The notes: a model not told the origin generated them from the sequence alone. A stretch of DNA of 64,000 nt from Christensenellaceae bacterium (GCA_031259085.1 JAIRMA010000061.1:46740-110739); one strand, 5' to 3'. Shown: positions 17,213 to 26,973, counted from the first letter of the stretch. Translations and numbers: made by a program.

Positions 17213-17944
17213 ATGTTGATTGATTTTTTGAACTGGTTTGCTATCTTCTATCTGATATACCGCTTAGTTGCAATCATGACCAAAGCCCAATTCTCGATAT
17301 CAAAAACTATATTTATTGCAACTTTAGCAAGTTTTTCAGAATTGATTTTCCCCTATTGGTCTATACTTACTGTCTATAGCAAATTAGCAACACAGATACT
17401 GATAGTTCTTATTATAAAATGGAATTCATTTGAGCTCAAAAGTGCAATTATTACATTCCTGTCCTTTATGATTATTAAGCTTGCTTGTACTGGTGCATCA
17501 AACTTATTTGGAAATGCAGTACCAGCATCAATTGCAACTTGTGCTGGGATTATAACTGTCTTGTCCGCAATTAAATACCTCTTTTACTATATCCAAAGTT
17601 CTGTAAAGAATAGATTTATCTCTAAGGCACACATAATTACAAATACAGACGAAATTGCTTGTCGCTTTTTTTATGACACTGGGAATTGCTTGTATGACGA
17701 TAATAATAATCCTGTTGTAGTAATTTTGACTAACTTAGCAACAAAGCTTAACTTAAAGCCTGCAGGACAAATAATGACAAAAACTGTGAATGGTATCAAA
17801 ATTCTACCATTAGTCGATTTGAGATTGAAGGTATATTATAACGATCACAGCCATAAAATATATGATGTACGTGGGGCGTGTAGTAATTATCTGAAACGCC
17901 ATCATGATATAATTTTACATTCTGACATGGGTTATTATGAATAA
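17213..17944 (+). CDS. spoIIGA: SpoIIGA, sigma-E processing peptidase
   Basis: The protein has 243 residues, shorter than the roughly 300 of Bacillus SpoIIGA. The N-terminal half is hydrophobic with about five membrane helices. The C-terminal half is soluble and carries the aspartic-protease motif FYDTGNCLYD, with the catalytic Asp at about residue 155. SpoIIGA is made in the mother cell and, when signalled from the forespore by SpoIIR, cleaves the pro-sequence from sigma-E. The stop overlaps the sigE start by 8 bases. No convincing ribosome binding site is seen, and a terminator lies just upstream. Confidence 0.88.
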   Translation: MLIDFLNWFAIFYLIYRLVAIMTKAQFSISKTIFIATLASFSELIFPYWSILTVYSKLATQILIVLIIKWNSFELKSAIITFLSFMIIKLACTGASNLFGNAVPASIATCAGIITVLSAIKYLFYYIQSSVKNRFISKAHIITNTDEIACRFFYDTGNCLYDDNNNPVVVILTNLATKLNLKPAGQIMTKTVNGIKILPLVDLRLKVYYNDHSHKIYDVRGACSNYLKRHHDIILHSDMGYYE

Positions 17945-18680
17945 ATTTAATTTTAAAGCAAAGCTCCTATCTCTTGTTGATATCATCAAAAACTTAATAA
18001 GACAATACTTTAAAGACGTCAATTCAATTGATTATATGATCTCTTTGCCAAATCCTTTAGAGCCAGATGAGGAAGCAAAAATGATCGCTTTAAATGAGAC
18101 TGGAGATAATAAGGCACGTAATATCTTAATAGAGCATAATTTAAGGCTCGTGGTTTATATTGCAAAACGATTTGATAATACCGGGATGGATATAGAGGAA
18201 TTGATATCCGTAGGAACTTGGGGGCTCATAAAAGCAGTAAAATCATATAATTCAGAAAAAAAAATCAAGCTCGCTACTTATGCTAGTAGATGCATCGAAA
18301 ATGAAATTCTAATGTTCTTAAGAAAAATGGTCAGAATAAAAACTGAAGTTAGTATTGACGCTCCAATCAACGCAGATAACGATGGGCATAAACTTTTGTT
18401 AAGTGACGTATTAGGAAGTGAGGCTGATCAAATATACCTAGATTTTGAATTAAACGATGAGACAAATACTTTGCGAGAGCTGTTTTCCACTTTGGATAAA
18501 CGTGATAAGAAAATCATATGCTTAAGATATGGCCTATTCGGTGTAGAAGAAAAAACTCAAAAAGAAATAGCAGATGAAATGCAGATTTCACAATCATACA
18601 TAAGTAGACTAGAAAAACGAATAATAGAAAAACTAAGGAATGATTTCAATAAAAAAACCACTCCCTCAATCGATATTTAA
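17937..18680 (+). CDS. sigE: RNA polymerase sporulation sigma factor SigE (pro-form)
   Basis: The protein has 247 residues. Region 2 is NLRLVVYIAKRFDNTGMDIEELISVGTWG..., followed by the SigE/SigK block KLATYASRCIENEILMFLRK and region 4 with the helix-turn-helix QKEIADEMQISQSYISRLEKR. The N-terminal 25-30 residues are an amphipathic basic pro-sequence of the kind removed by SpoIIGA. SigE directs early mother-cell transcription, and yyaC, ylbJ and cwlD in this window belong to families often under mother-cell or forespore control. Confidence 0.93.
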   Translation: MNKFNFKAKLLSLVDIIKNLIRQYFKDVNSIDYMISLPNPLEPDEEAKMIALNETGDNKARNILIEHNLRLVVYIAKRFDNTGMDIEELISVGTWGLIKAVKSYNSEKKIKLATYASRCIENEILMFLRKMVRIKTEVSIDAPINADNDGHKLLLSDVLGSEADQIYLDFELNDETNTLRELFSTLDKRDKKIICLRYGLFGVEEKTQKEIADEMQISQSYISRLEKRIIEKLRNDFNKKTTPSIDI

Positions 18681-18761
18681 ATATAATTATAGTTAAATAA
18701 TATCATTTAAATGCTGTTTGTTTAGAATTTTTAATAGGAGAAATCATTGTTTTAAAATGCT

Positions 18762-20699
18762 TTATGTTTGCTCAAATTTAATTTCACTTGCCGGAGCATT
18801 AGTGTTAACTCCTGCAAACTGGCTTTGATACAATTCATAATAGAAACTCCTTTTGGCCATTAAGGATTCATGATTTCCCTGTTCAACAACATCCCCATGG
18901 TTCATAACGAGTATGATAGCAGCACTCTTTATTGTAGATAGTCTATGTGCAATAACAAAGCTGGTACGTCCCTCCATCATTGCAAGCATTGCACTTTGAA
19001 TATATTTTTCTGTTCGTGTATCAACAGAGCTTGTTGCCTCATCCAAAATTATAATCTTAGGATTTTTAAGAATCGCCCTGGCAATTGTTAACAACTGCTT
19101 CTGTCCTTGACTTATATTAGAGGCATCCTCATTCAATACTGTATCATAACCATTCTCCATGGTTTCAATAAAAGGATGTGCATAAGCCTTTTGAGCAGCA
19201 AGGACTATTTCCTCTCTGGTTGCTTCACTATTTCCATACGCTATGTTTTCTGCGACAGTCCCGTTAAATAACCATGTGTCTTGTAAAACCATTCCGTATA
19301 AGCTTCTTAATGAATCTCTTGTATATTCCTGAAAGTCAGTCCCGTCAATATATATAGCTCCATTATCTATGTCATAAAATCTCATTAATAAATTAACCAG
19401 AGTTGTCTTCCCAGCACCAGTAGGACCTACTATTGCTATTGACTCGCCAGCCCTTACCTGTAAGTTCATGTCAGTTATTAGTTTCTTAGTTTTGTCATAT
19501 GAAAATGCTAAATGCTCTATGTCAATAGCGCCTGTTATCATTGAAACATCAGTTTTAAGCCCGACCTCACTAGTCATTTCATCGAGATCAAATATCTCAA
19601 AAACCCTCTCGGCAGCCGCCATTGCAGTTTGAATTGTGTTTGCAATATTGCTTATTTGCTCTATCGGTTGAGCAAAATTTCTTGTGTATTGTAATAACGC
19701 TTGTATATCACCAATCGTTATTATACCTTGCCCAGCCCTGAACCCACCAGATACACAAATTCCTACATAGGCCAAATTATTTATGAATTTTATTGTTGGT
19801 AAAATTATCCCGGCTAAAAATTGCGATTTTCTTGTGGCACTCTTTAATTGCGAGTTAATCGTTTTGTATTTTTCTATACTGTCTTCTTCTCTGTTATATA
19901 GTTTTATAATAGAATGTCCAGTATACATTTCTTCTATATGACCGTTTAATTCGCCGATTCGCTTCTGCTGTTTAGCAAACTCTACTTGTGAGTATTTAAT
20001 TATAATATTACTTGCGAGCAATAACAATGGTAAACTTACAAGCGCAATGATCGATAACAACCAGTCTATCCTTATCATCATTATAAATACACCAATTACT
20101 GTCATAACACCCGTTATAATTTGATTAATGCTCTCTTGTAATGTTATAGACACCATTTCAATATCGTTTGTCACGCGTGATAATATGTCCCCTGTGGGGG
20201 TTTGATCAAAATATGCTAGTGCTACTTTATCCAATTTGTCTTTCACGTTAATTCTCATTCGTCTAACAACGCGTTGACTCATTACAGCCGCTATTAGACC
20301 GCTGGCAAACTGGAATAATGCATTCAAAACATATAGCGCAGCACAGGTCCATAATACTGGAGCAATATACGTATTAAGTCTGTTATTGCCTGAAGGGGAT
20401 ATATCTGTAAAAAATTGTAGACTTTCAACTAACGCATTTGTTACTTTCTTCATTATATCCGGGACCCAGATTAAAAACCATGACCCGACAGCGGCTAATG
20501 CTATCATTAGTAATAGTAGTACAATCTGAGGCTTTAAATACTTTATCAAACGCTTGAGAGTTCCACCAAAATTTTTGGCCTTTTCAACTGGCTCCAGCGC
20601 TTCCGCAGCACTATTAATGCCAAGAGCTCCGCCTAAATTGAATCCCTTTGATTCTTGTTGTTTTAAATCAGTGAGCTGCTTTTCGTCATATTCACTCAT
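18762..20699 (-). CDS. ABC exporter subunit, catalytically complete half
   Basis: The 645-residue half-transporter has six membrane helices (about residues 55-340) and a C-terminal ATPase. Walker A is GPTGAGKTT, the signature is ISQGQKQ, Walker B ends ILDEATSSVD with the catalytic Glu, and the H-loop is IAHRLS. Its ATG overlaps the stop of the upstream 969-residue subunit by 4 bases. The pair is a heterodimeric exporter of the multidrug/BmrCD/TM287-288 type. The substrate is unknown. Confidence 0.9.
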   Translation of the reverse strand: MSEYDEKQLTDLKQQESKGFNLGGALGINSAAEALEPVEKAKNFGGTLKRLIKYLKPQIVLLLLMIALAAVGSWFLIWVPDIMKKVTNALVESLQFFTDISPSGNNRLNTYIAPVLWTCAALYVLNALFQFASGLIAAVMSQRVVRRMRINVKDKLDKVALAYFDQTPTGDILSRVTNDIEMVSITLQESINQIITGVMTVIGVFIMMIRIDWLLSIIALVSLPLLLLASNIIIKYSQVEFAKQQKRIGELNGHIEEMYTGHSIIKLYNREEDSIEKYKTINSQLKSATRKSQFLAGIILPTIKFINNLAYVGICVSGGFRAGQGIITIGDIQALLQYTRNFAQPIEQISNIANTIQTAMAAAERVFEIFDLDEMTSEVGLKTDVSMITGAIDIEHLAFSYDKTKKLITDMNLQVRAGESIAIVGPTGAGKTTLVNLLMRFYDIDNGAIYIDGTDFQEYTRDSLRSLYGMVLQDTWLFNGTVAENIAYGNSEATREEIVLAAQKAYAHPFIETMENGYDTVLNEDASNISQGQKQLLTIARAILKNPKIIILDEATSSVDTRTEKYIQSAMLAMMEGRTSFVIAHRLSTIKSAAIILVMNHGDVVEQGNHESLMAKRSFYYELYQSQFAGVNTNAPASEIKFEQT

Positions 20700-23605
20700 A
20701 GCCCGAGTTCCTCCTCGCTCATTTGTGATAATGCAATATCACGATACAACTTACAATTCTTCACAAGCCAATCGTGTTTGCCATGCCCGACTATTGCACC
20801 GTCATCTAAAACAATGATATCATCTGCATCCATTATAGTACCTATTCTCTGCGCCACTATAATCGTAGCGCTATCCTTAGTTATGCCTTTTAAAGCCATT
20901 CTTAAATTCTTATCTGTTCTGAAATCAAGAGCAGAAAAACTATCATCGAATATCAATATTTCAGGGCGTCTAACTATTGCTCTTGCTATAGATAGGCGTT
21001 GTTTTTGTCCACCACTAAAGTTTCTGCCACCTTGTTCAACTCTGCTTTCTAAGCCGTTCTCTTTGTCTCTAACAAAACTACCACTTTGTGCAATTTCCAA
21101 AGCACTCCAAAAATCTTCTTCTGTAGCATCTTCTTTTCCATATTGAAGGTTTGATTTTATTGTTCCAGAAAACAACATAGAACGTTGAGGCACAAACCCA
21201 ATTTTGTGACGCAATTCTTCTTGGTTAATCTCCTTGATTGGGATTCCATCTATGTATATCTCTCCTGAATCTATATCGTAAAAGCGTGGGATTAAATTTA
21301 TAATAGACGTTTTCCCGCTACCTGTGCCACCAACTATAGCTGTCACTTGACCTTTCTTTGCATGGAATGTAATATTCTCAAGAATATTCTTTGAAGCGTC
21401 TTTTGAATATTTAAAACATACATTGTCAAATCTAACGCTCCCAACCTCATTATAATTATTATTTGGATTATCAGGATCTAAGATAGTTAAATCTGTCTCA
21501 AGAACCTTGTTTATTCGAAGTGCGGAAGCAGATGCACGTGGGAACATTACGAATACAGTAGCTAACATGACTAATGCCATCATTATTTGTGTAATATACT
21601 GAATGACAGCCATCATGTCCCCAACATTTATGTCCTCATTATTGGCAATTTGTTTGCTTGCCGTCCACACAATTCCTACCATCGTACAGTTCATGCAAAC
21701 AGCAATTAACGGAGCTAAAACGGCGACATATTTATTAACTTTTATGGAAAGTTTTGTCAATGTCTCATTGACATCCTGAAATCGTTTGCGTTCTCTATCT
21801 TGCTGATTAAATGCCCTCACAACGCGAATCCCTGTTATTCCTTCTCTCATTATTAGTGTCAATCTATCTACTTTTGTTTGAATTAAAGTGAATAGAGGGA
21901 ATACGATTTTTGCTGCTACTACTGAGGCCACTACCAAAATTGGGAATGGGTATAGTAAGTTTACTGTCATAGCAACACTCTTTTGTCCTGCTAGAATAAC
22001 ACCACCTATTATGGTGAAAGGGGCAATTAAAAATGTGCGTAGAATTAATAAGAAAACTGTCTGTATTTGATTAATATCATTAGTTGATCTAGTTATCAAA
22101 CTAGCAGTAGAAAACTTATCAAACTCATTCAGAGCAAATGTTTCAACTTTAGAAAATATATCGATTCTAATCTTAGACGAAAACTCAGAAGCCACATGCG
22201 CACTAATCATTGCAGCAATTATAGCAGCCATACAAGCTGCAACGGTTAATAGAAGCATCATTCCACCACGTTCTAATATATATTTAAAATCGCGGGTTTG
22301 AATTGTGTCACCATCTGGTAATAAGGTTTCTTTTCCTGTTGTAAGTTCCTTTACTAAATTTTTGGCGGACGCTGTGCCAGTAGGTGATAACTTCAAGTAG
22401 TTAAGAAGCTTAATCCAAAATATCTCGAATCCAGAGACATCATGATTGTAATATTTTTCTACAAGTTTGATTATCTTGTTTTGATTTTTTGTTTTGGAAT
22501 TTAATAGATTATCTAAAACAATCAAATCGTCTTTGTAATATGTAGTTATACTTAATAGCTGTTGTCTAATCGTCGAAGCTGTGCTAGTATCAAAGCCTTT
22601 ATCTACTACTAGTATTTCATACAAAAGCTCAGCATTATATTCGTTTGCTAGTTCCTGGGCTCTCTCGTCAGTTATTCCCAATTGATGATCTACCCATTTA
22701 TCTCCAGAATATTTGTATGCATAGGCCAGTGAATTAGTGCACATTATAACTTCATAGTCAGGCATTGCAACTGGCCTACCAGTCTCAGAAGCGCTTTCAT
22801 TATAATATTCTTTACCATCATCATCTACATCGTAAATATAAATTAATTTGTTTGATTCAAGAGGATGTCCATATTCGTCAGTCGGAATTCGTTCCCCGCC
22901 TTCATCTAACGGGATCGGCATTAGGTTGCCATATTCACTGTGCTTCATGTTCATGATACATGCAGTAATAATCTTTCTGTTAGTATCATTATTCATTGCA
23001 TCTTCATCGTCATCATCGTCTGCTTCTAATAATTTATTTACAGTTAAATATCCAGAATCCTCACTATCCCCGTCAACAGGTAGCGTGTTCGGATCATTTG
23101 GATCAAAAAGAATTAAGGTGTTTATAATATCTTTTATGATTTCTTGTTCTTCTGGAGTATAATCTACGTCGTAATTAGGATTCTTCTTTTTATATACGTC
23201 TAATCCGTCCAGGAAAGGCGTTATTACTTCTTCAAATAATTCCCTGCTATCTTTTATTGGAATATCTTTAAAAACTATACGTGAGTTAAGTGTTCCATTC
23301 TCAATTTCATTTAGGGATTTAGCCAGATCAAAAGTCGAAAACCCATCGTTCATTTCAAACACTGGTATTTCATCTGAATTATATCCTTTTAGAGTCTTTT
23401 CACTATCAATCCCGCTAATGCTAGCTGGCTTATCCATTTTTAAACTTTTGTATTGGGGTTCGTAATCTAAATAAATGCCGTCATCAATTATTTCAGACAT
23501 TTTTTCGGGCAGGTATAACTCAGCAATAGCTTGACCCGCCACAAGACCAATTATTAAAACTAATAATACCGCCATAGGTTTTAGATTTCGAAATAATTTA
23601 AACAT
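20696..23605 (-). CDS. ABC exporter subunit with degenerate ATPase site and about 400-residue ectodomain
   Basis: The protein has 969 residues against the usual 580-650. TM1 is at about residues 12-32 and the next membrane helix only starts near residue 440. That leaves about 400 residues, acidic and lysine-rich, predicted outside the cell between TM1 and TM2. The ATPase has Walker A GGTGSGKTS and signature FSGGQKQR, but Walker B reads LIFDDSFSALD with Asp for the catalytic Glu, and the H-loop reads VAQRIG with Gln for His. These changes mark the non-hydrolysing half of heterodimeric exporters. BmrD of Bacillus has a smaller extracellular domain at the same place. First gene of the two-gene operon. 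Confidence 0.88.
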   Translation of the reverse strand: MFKLFRNLKPMAVLLVLIIGLVAGQAIAELYLPEKMSEIIDDGIYLDYEPQYKSLKMDKPASISGIDSEKTLKGYNSDEIPVFEMNDGFSTFDLAKSLNEIENGTLNSRIVFKDIPIKDSRELFEEVITPFLDGLDVYKKKNPNYDVDYTPEEQEIIKDIINTLILFDPNDPNTLPVDGDSEDSGYLTVNKLLEADDDDDEDAMNNDTNRKIITACIMNMKHSEYGNLMPIPLDEGGERIPTDEYGHPLESNKLIYIYDVDDDGKEYYNESASETGRPVAMPDYEVIMCTNSLAYAYKYSGDKWVDHQLGITDERAQELANEYNAELLYEILVVDKGFDTSTASTIRQQLLSITTYYKDDLIVLDNLLNSKTKNQNKIIKLVEKYYNHDVSGFEIFWIKLLNYLKLSPTGTASAKNLVKELTTGKETLLPDGDTIQTRDFKYILERGGMMLLLTVAACMAAIIAAMISAHVASEFSSKIRIDIFSKVETFALNEFDKFSTASLITRSTNDINQIQTVFLLILRTFLIAPFTIIGGVILAGQKSVAMTVNLLYPFPILVVASVVAAKIVFPLFTLIQTKVDRLTLIMREGITGIRVVRAFNQQDRERKRFQDVNETLTKLSIKVNKYVAVLAPLIAVCMNCTMVGIVWTASKQIANNEDINVGDMMAVIQYITQIMMALVMLATVFVMFPRASASALRINKVLETDLTILDPDNPNNNYNEVGSVRFDNVCFKYSKDASKNILENITFHAKKGQVTAIVGGTGSGKTSIINLIPRFYDIDSGEIYIDGIPIKEINQEELRHKIGFVPQRSMLFSGTIKSNLQYGKEDATEEDFWSALEIAQSGSFVRDKENGLESRVEQGGRNFSGGQKQRLSIARAIVRRPEILIFDDSFSALDFRTDKNLRMALKGITKDSATIIVAQRIGTIMDADDIIVLDDGAIVGHGKHDWLVKNCKLYRDIALSQMSEEELGL

Positions 23606-23669
23606 GTATCCTCGCAGTATTTATTAAACATATAAATACTCTTCTCTTGTGCTAGACAATATACACAAT

Positions 23670-23698
23670 ATTTTAACATTTAAAGTACTATTTGTCAA
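23670..23698 (-). promoter_or_regulatory. promoter of the ABC exporter operon
   Basis: Read on the minus strand: TTGACA, a 17-base spacer and TAAAAT, about 65 bases before the start codon. Confidence 0.7.
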
Positions 23699-23699
23699 G

Positions 23700-24460
23700 A
23701 TTACCAGGATCTCTAAAAATGAAGGCGTTTTAAAATTAGGACTTTTAATATCTCCTGCTGCTTTAAATAAAGTTTTGTTTCATATCCTGGCGCTTTAGGT
23801 GTTTTTTATTTTTCTTTATAGTTATCCTAAATATCAATTGTCAGCTCAGAAGTGCTTTATCAAATTTTTTAGTTAACTTTTTAAACTGAAAATTATTGTT
23901 TATTAATACAATATTAAATGCTAAAACATAGAAATCTTGAGTTTGAATATTTTTATGACTTAGTTGTAAAACATAAGCAAAAGTAATGATCTTAACTAAA
24001 GCTACTCACTTAGTTATTATATAACCACAGCTATTTTAACACATAAGTGATTTAATGGATTAACACACTAGATGATACCCCCCAGGCGGGCATTTTATTT
24101 GTAGTTTTGTTTTAAATGGTTAATTTGTGCCCTTAAAAAACATTGTAGGTATTGTAGGCTTGTGCTTTTAGTAATTTCGTAGAGTTCTTCTGACACTTGA
24201 GATCTTTAATACTGTTATGCTACAATATTAACACTTTCGAGCTGTTCTGATTTTATCATCTCTCAAACCTTTTAATATCTAAAATTAAAAAAACCTTAGA
24301 ATTAATCCTATACCAGTTGACTAAAAATTTGTGACATGGATATGTTTATTGTAATAATAATTAGTTAAAAAATTCTAATGCTAATTGATTTTTGGTTTAA
24401 ACTGTGATTATGAAGAATTCGCTTTAAACAGGTAGTGTTACTAAAGTTAAATTTTCGAAA
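23700..24460. other. long AT-rich intergenic region without a gene
   Basis: About 760 bases between the exporter promoter and the cyclophilin stop. There is no ORF of 60 codons. A C-run followed by GGCGGGC (near 24077) is the only GC-rich patch. I see no RNA gene. Confidence 0.6.
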
Positions 24461-25003
24461 TTAAACAACTTCACTCGAATCAATTCGTGTTATTGATTCG
24501 ATTACAATCGGTGGATAAGGAAAATCTGTGAATAAGGCGTTTATAACAGCAGTCGGAGCTTCGTTTAGCTCCATTAATGTCTCCATGCTCTCTTCGTCAG
24601 CAATCCGCCCAAAGGCCGCATAATGCCCGTCTAAATGAGTTGATGTAGCAGTGCAAATAAAAAACTGAGTAGATGCAGAATCTTTTTCTTTACTCCTAGC
24701 CATAGAAATAACGCCTTTTTCGTGTTTAATATAGTTTCTATTAAAGTCATTTGAGAAAAACTCCCCAAATATCGTAGGCATTTCCTCAGCGTCTGCTATC
24801 ATTTTATCTATCACTTTATGCCCTCCAGCCTGAACCATGAAATCTGGAATGATGCGATGAAAGCATAATCCTTGGTAATATCCGCGGTCTACTAAAGACA
24901 TGAAGTTTTCAACTGTACCAGGTGCACTTTGTGGATCCAATATCAAGCGCATCTGTCTTCTATCTGCTAGCTTTATTAGAATCCTTATTTGTTTATTAAC
25001 CAT
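24461..25003 (-). CDS. peptidyl-prolyl cis-trans isomerase, cyclophilin type
   Basis: The protein has 180 residues. The cyclophilin core is evident: FHRIIPDFMVQAGG with the catalytic Arg, GVISMARS, STQFFICTA and LDGHYAAFGRI. There is no signal peptide, so it is cytoplasmic. It speeds proline isomerisation during protein folding. It is the last gene in a minus-strand run from rubrerythrin through the DUF1292 genes, with 83 bases separating it from the gene before. Confidence 0.92.
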   Translation of the reverse strand: MVNKQIRILIKLADRRQMRLILDPQSAPGTVENFMSLVDRGYYQGLCFHRIIPDFMVQAGGHKVIDKMIADAEEMPTIFGEFFSNDFNRNYIKHEKGVISMARSKEKDSASTQFFICTATSTHLDGHYAAFGRIADEESMETLMELNEAPTAVINALFTDFPYPPIVIESITRIDSSEVV

Positions 25004-25086
25004 TATATTCCTTATTATTAATTTATTGTCTTTTAGTAGTGACTCTTAAAGCAATCAAAATTTAATTTCATTCTAATGAGAATTAA

Positions 25087-25440
25087 TTACTTATTCAAAT
25101 TCAAGATATTAATCCAAAAAATAAACTTTAACATTTCTTCTATATAAGGTTCATCTACTATTTTGTATCCCATAATCATATAATCATCTTCTATAACTTC
25201 AACAAAGCACAGTTTCTTCTGAACTAAAAAAATTGATTTGCCTAATTCCTCAAACCTTATTTTTGAAGGAATTAAAACTAAATAGTTCTTTCCAGTAAGT
25301 TCATGGTTTATTACTGCAACCTCGTTATATTTAATAGACGCACTCTTTTTAGGATCTAAGGATGCGCCGCTTATTTTGCTTTTTACATAGTGATCTGGCA
25401 ACAATTTACAATTAAAATAATCGTATCCACCATCGTTCAT
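25087..25440 (-). CDS. divergent DUF1292-like protein
   Basis: The protein has 117 residues. The segment VINHELTGKNYLVLIPSK resembles FEHKGKNYLALAEA of the neighbouring DUF1292 protein, and the end (VEVIEDDYMIMGYKIVDE...) has the same order of elements as the C-terminus of the RuvX fusion. I therefore read it as a third, diverged copy of the DUF1292 module. Its N-terminal 35 residues are extra. Function is unknown. Confidence 0.55.
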   Translation of the reverse strand: MNDGGYDYFNCKLLPDHYVKSKISGASLDPKKSASIKYNEVAVINHELTGKNYLVLIPSKIRFEELGKSIFLVQKKLCFVEVIEDDYMIMGYKIVDEPYIEEMLKFIFWINILNLNK

Positions 25441-25501
25441 GTCATCTCCTGTTAAAAACGCACTATATTATAAATTTATAGATTATACAGTTTATATCAT
25501 C

Positions 25502-25873
25502 TTAATGCTTACAATTTGGATCATCACAAGAGTGATGTCCGCAATCACACTCGTCATCTTCATCGTATATTTCTGTTATTCTGTCGGCAAATGTCTTGTC
25601 AAGTTCATCTATAAGAGTATCGTCCTCTACTACTGTAACGGTTTCTACATCACCAGAATATTCTATTTCAGCAAACATTATCTCTAATATATCATCTTCC
25701 TCACGAGTTTCTGAGGTAGCTTCTGCTAATGCTAGATAGTTTTTGCCTTTATGCTCAAAAGGAAGAATTATATTGAAATCTACATCATTACCCTCAGCAT
25801 CAGTAAAGGTTAATATATCCTCAAATTCATCATCGTCTTCAAATTCATCTATATTAAGTCTGTCATCACTCAT
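25502..25873 (-). CDS. DUF1292 protein (YrzB-like) with Cys/His-rich tail
   Basis: The protein has 123 residues. The family core EDILTFTDAEGNDVDFNII...HKGKNYLALAEA and the following acidic half match DUF1292, a small acidic protein that in Firmicutes is usually encoded beside ruvX (yqgF/yrrK). The C-terminal tail DECDCGHHSCDDPNCKH has four Cys and three His, absent from ordinary members, and could bind metal. It lies between the RuvX-DUF1292 fusion and another DUF1292-like gene. Confidence 0.8.
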   Translation of the reverse strand: MSDDRLNIDEFEDDDEFEDILTFTDAEGNDVDFNIILPFEHKGKNYLALAEATSETREEDDILEIMFAEIEYSGDVETVTVVEDDTLIDELDKTFADRITEIYDEDDECDCGHHSCDDPNCKH

Positions 25874-26222
25874 GTCAAACTCTCCTAAATTAAAAATTAT
25901 TACTCACAAAACGCATCCTAAACTACAATAATGTTAGTTTTACAAAAAAGATTTGTGCTATCAACAAATATCGTTTTATTGTTGTATCACATTAATTAAT
26001 TAATATCCAACTAATAATTTTCATTATAATACAGATGAAAAGTTTTTTGTGTATTGTATTAATATATACCATTTTAACAACGTTGTCAAGAATAATAATA
26101 GTAATAACTTATTGCCTGCAAAAAAATAAAACAACTAGTCAGCAACTAAAAATATGATATAGAATTTTGATTAAATTCTAGATTCTTATTAAAATAAACT
26201 TAAATGGTTAATTATACTATAC
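25874..26222. other. AT-rich gap between ruvX fusion and DUF1292 gene
   Basis: About 350 bases with no ORF of note. It contains many T runs but no clear terminator or promoter. Confidence 0.5.
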
Positions 26223-26930
26223 CTATTTAACCTTTTGTTTTAATTCTTCAATAATTGTACTATCATTAATCATAATATAATCTTCAACCCCATTATCTAA
26301 TACTTTTTTTTCGCAAAACTTAAGTTGCTTTAAGTCTTTCTTATATTTTTGACTCTCGCTATATGGATAAAGTGTTAGATATGTTTTATCGTCATACGAT
26401 ACTTCAAACATTACCTCAAATGTATCTTCACTCCCATTTTCATTTTCAAATGTCAATAAATCAATCACTTCAGGTGATGAATCTTCAGATGGGGCATTTT
26501 TCACAATTTTCTTATTGTTTATCTTATCCAAATAACACTGCAAAATGATTGTCGCGGCTACTTTATCAATTACAGTTTTTCTTTTACTACGTCTGAGCCC
26601 AGAATCAATCAAGAGTCTTTCTGCTTGATTAGTTGTATAACGCTCGTCTTGATATTCTATCTTGCGTGTAGTTAATTTCTGGAGTGTTTTTACAAATTCA
26701 ATTGTCTTTTCAGCTTGTCTTCCATTTGTTCCATCAATTTTCAATGGCATCCCAGCGACAATCGTATCAACATTATTTTTTTTACAAAATTCCTCAATAT
26801 GCTCAGCGTCCTTTATGGTATCATGTGATCTCTTATAGGTTTCATATGCACAAGCTATTGTTCCAGTAATATCACTTATAGCGACCCCGATTTTCGAATC
26901 ACCAATATCTAAAGCAACCGTTTTCATCAT
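26223..26930 (-). CDS. RuvX/YqgF Holliday-junction nuclease-like protein fused to a DUF1292 domain
   Basis: The protein has 235 residues; ordinary RuvX has about 140. Residues 1-140 are RuvX: VALDIGDSKIGVAISD with the catalytic Asp, YQDERYTT, and the C-terminal IDKVAATIIL. RuvX is an RNase H-fold nuclease linked to 16S rRNA 5'-end maturation and possibly recombination. Residues about 153-235 (EVIDLLTFENENGSEDTFEV..., KTYLTLYPY, a final acidic helix) match the DUF1292 layout. These are separate neighbours in most Firmicutes, so this is a fusion of two genes that normally lie side by side. ATG 26927 is an alternative start with better RBS spacing. Confidence 0.82.
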   Translation of the reverse strand: MMKTVALDIGDSKIGVAISDITGTIACAYETYKRSHDTIKDAEHIEEFCKKNNVDTIVAGMPLKIDGTNGRQAEKTIEFVKTLQKLTTRKIEYQDERYTTNQAERLLIDSGLRRSKRKTVIDKVAATIILQCYLDKINNKKIVKNAPSEDSSPEVIDLLTFENENGSEDTFEVMFEVSYDDKTYLTLYPYSESQKYKKDLKQLKFCEKKVLDNGVEDYIMINDSTIIEELKQKVK

Positions 26931-26954
26931 TATCCTTATTCAAAGCCTAGATTC

Positions 26955-26973
26955 AAGGGCGGTAGCCCGCCCT
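26955..26973 (-). promoter_or_regulatory. GC-rich hairpin between rubrerythrin and ruvX
   Basis: AGGGCGG and CCGCCCT form a 7-bp stem with a 4-base loop in otherwise AT-rich DNA, between the rbr stop and the ruvX RBS. No T run follows on the minus strand, so it is not a standard terminator. It could be an mRNA processing or stability hairpin. Confidence 0.45.

Noticed and set aside
24070-24100. C-run and GGCGGGC patch as a possible small RNA or terminator
   Set aside because: No stable stem plus T run could be drawn.
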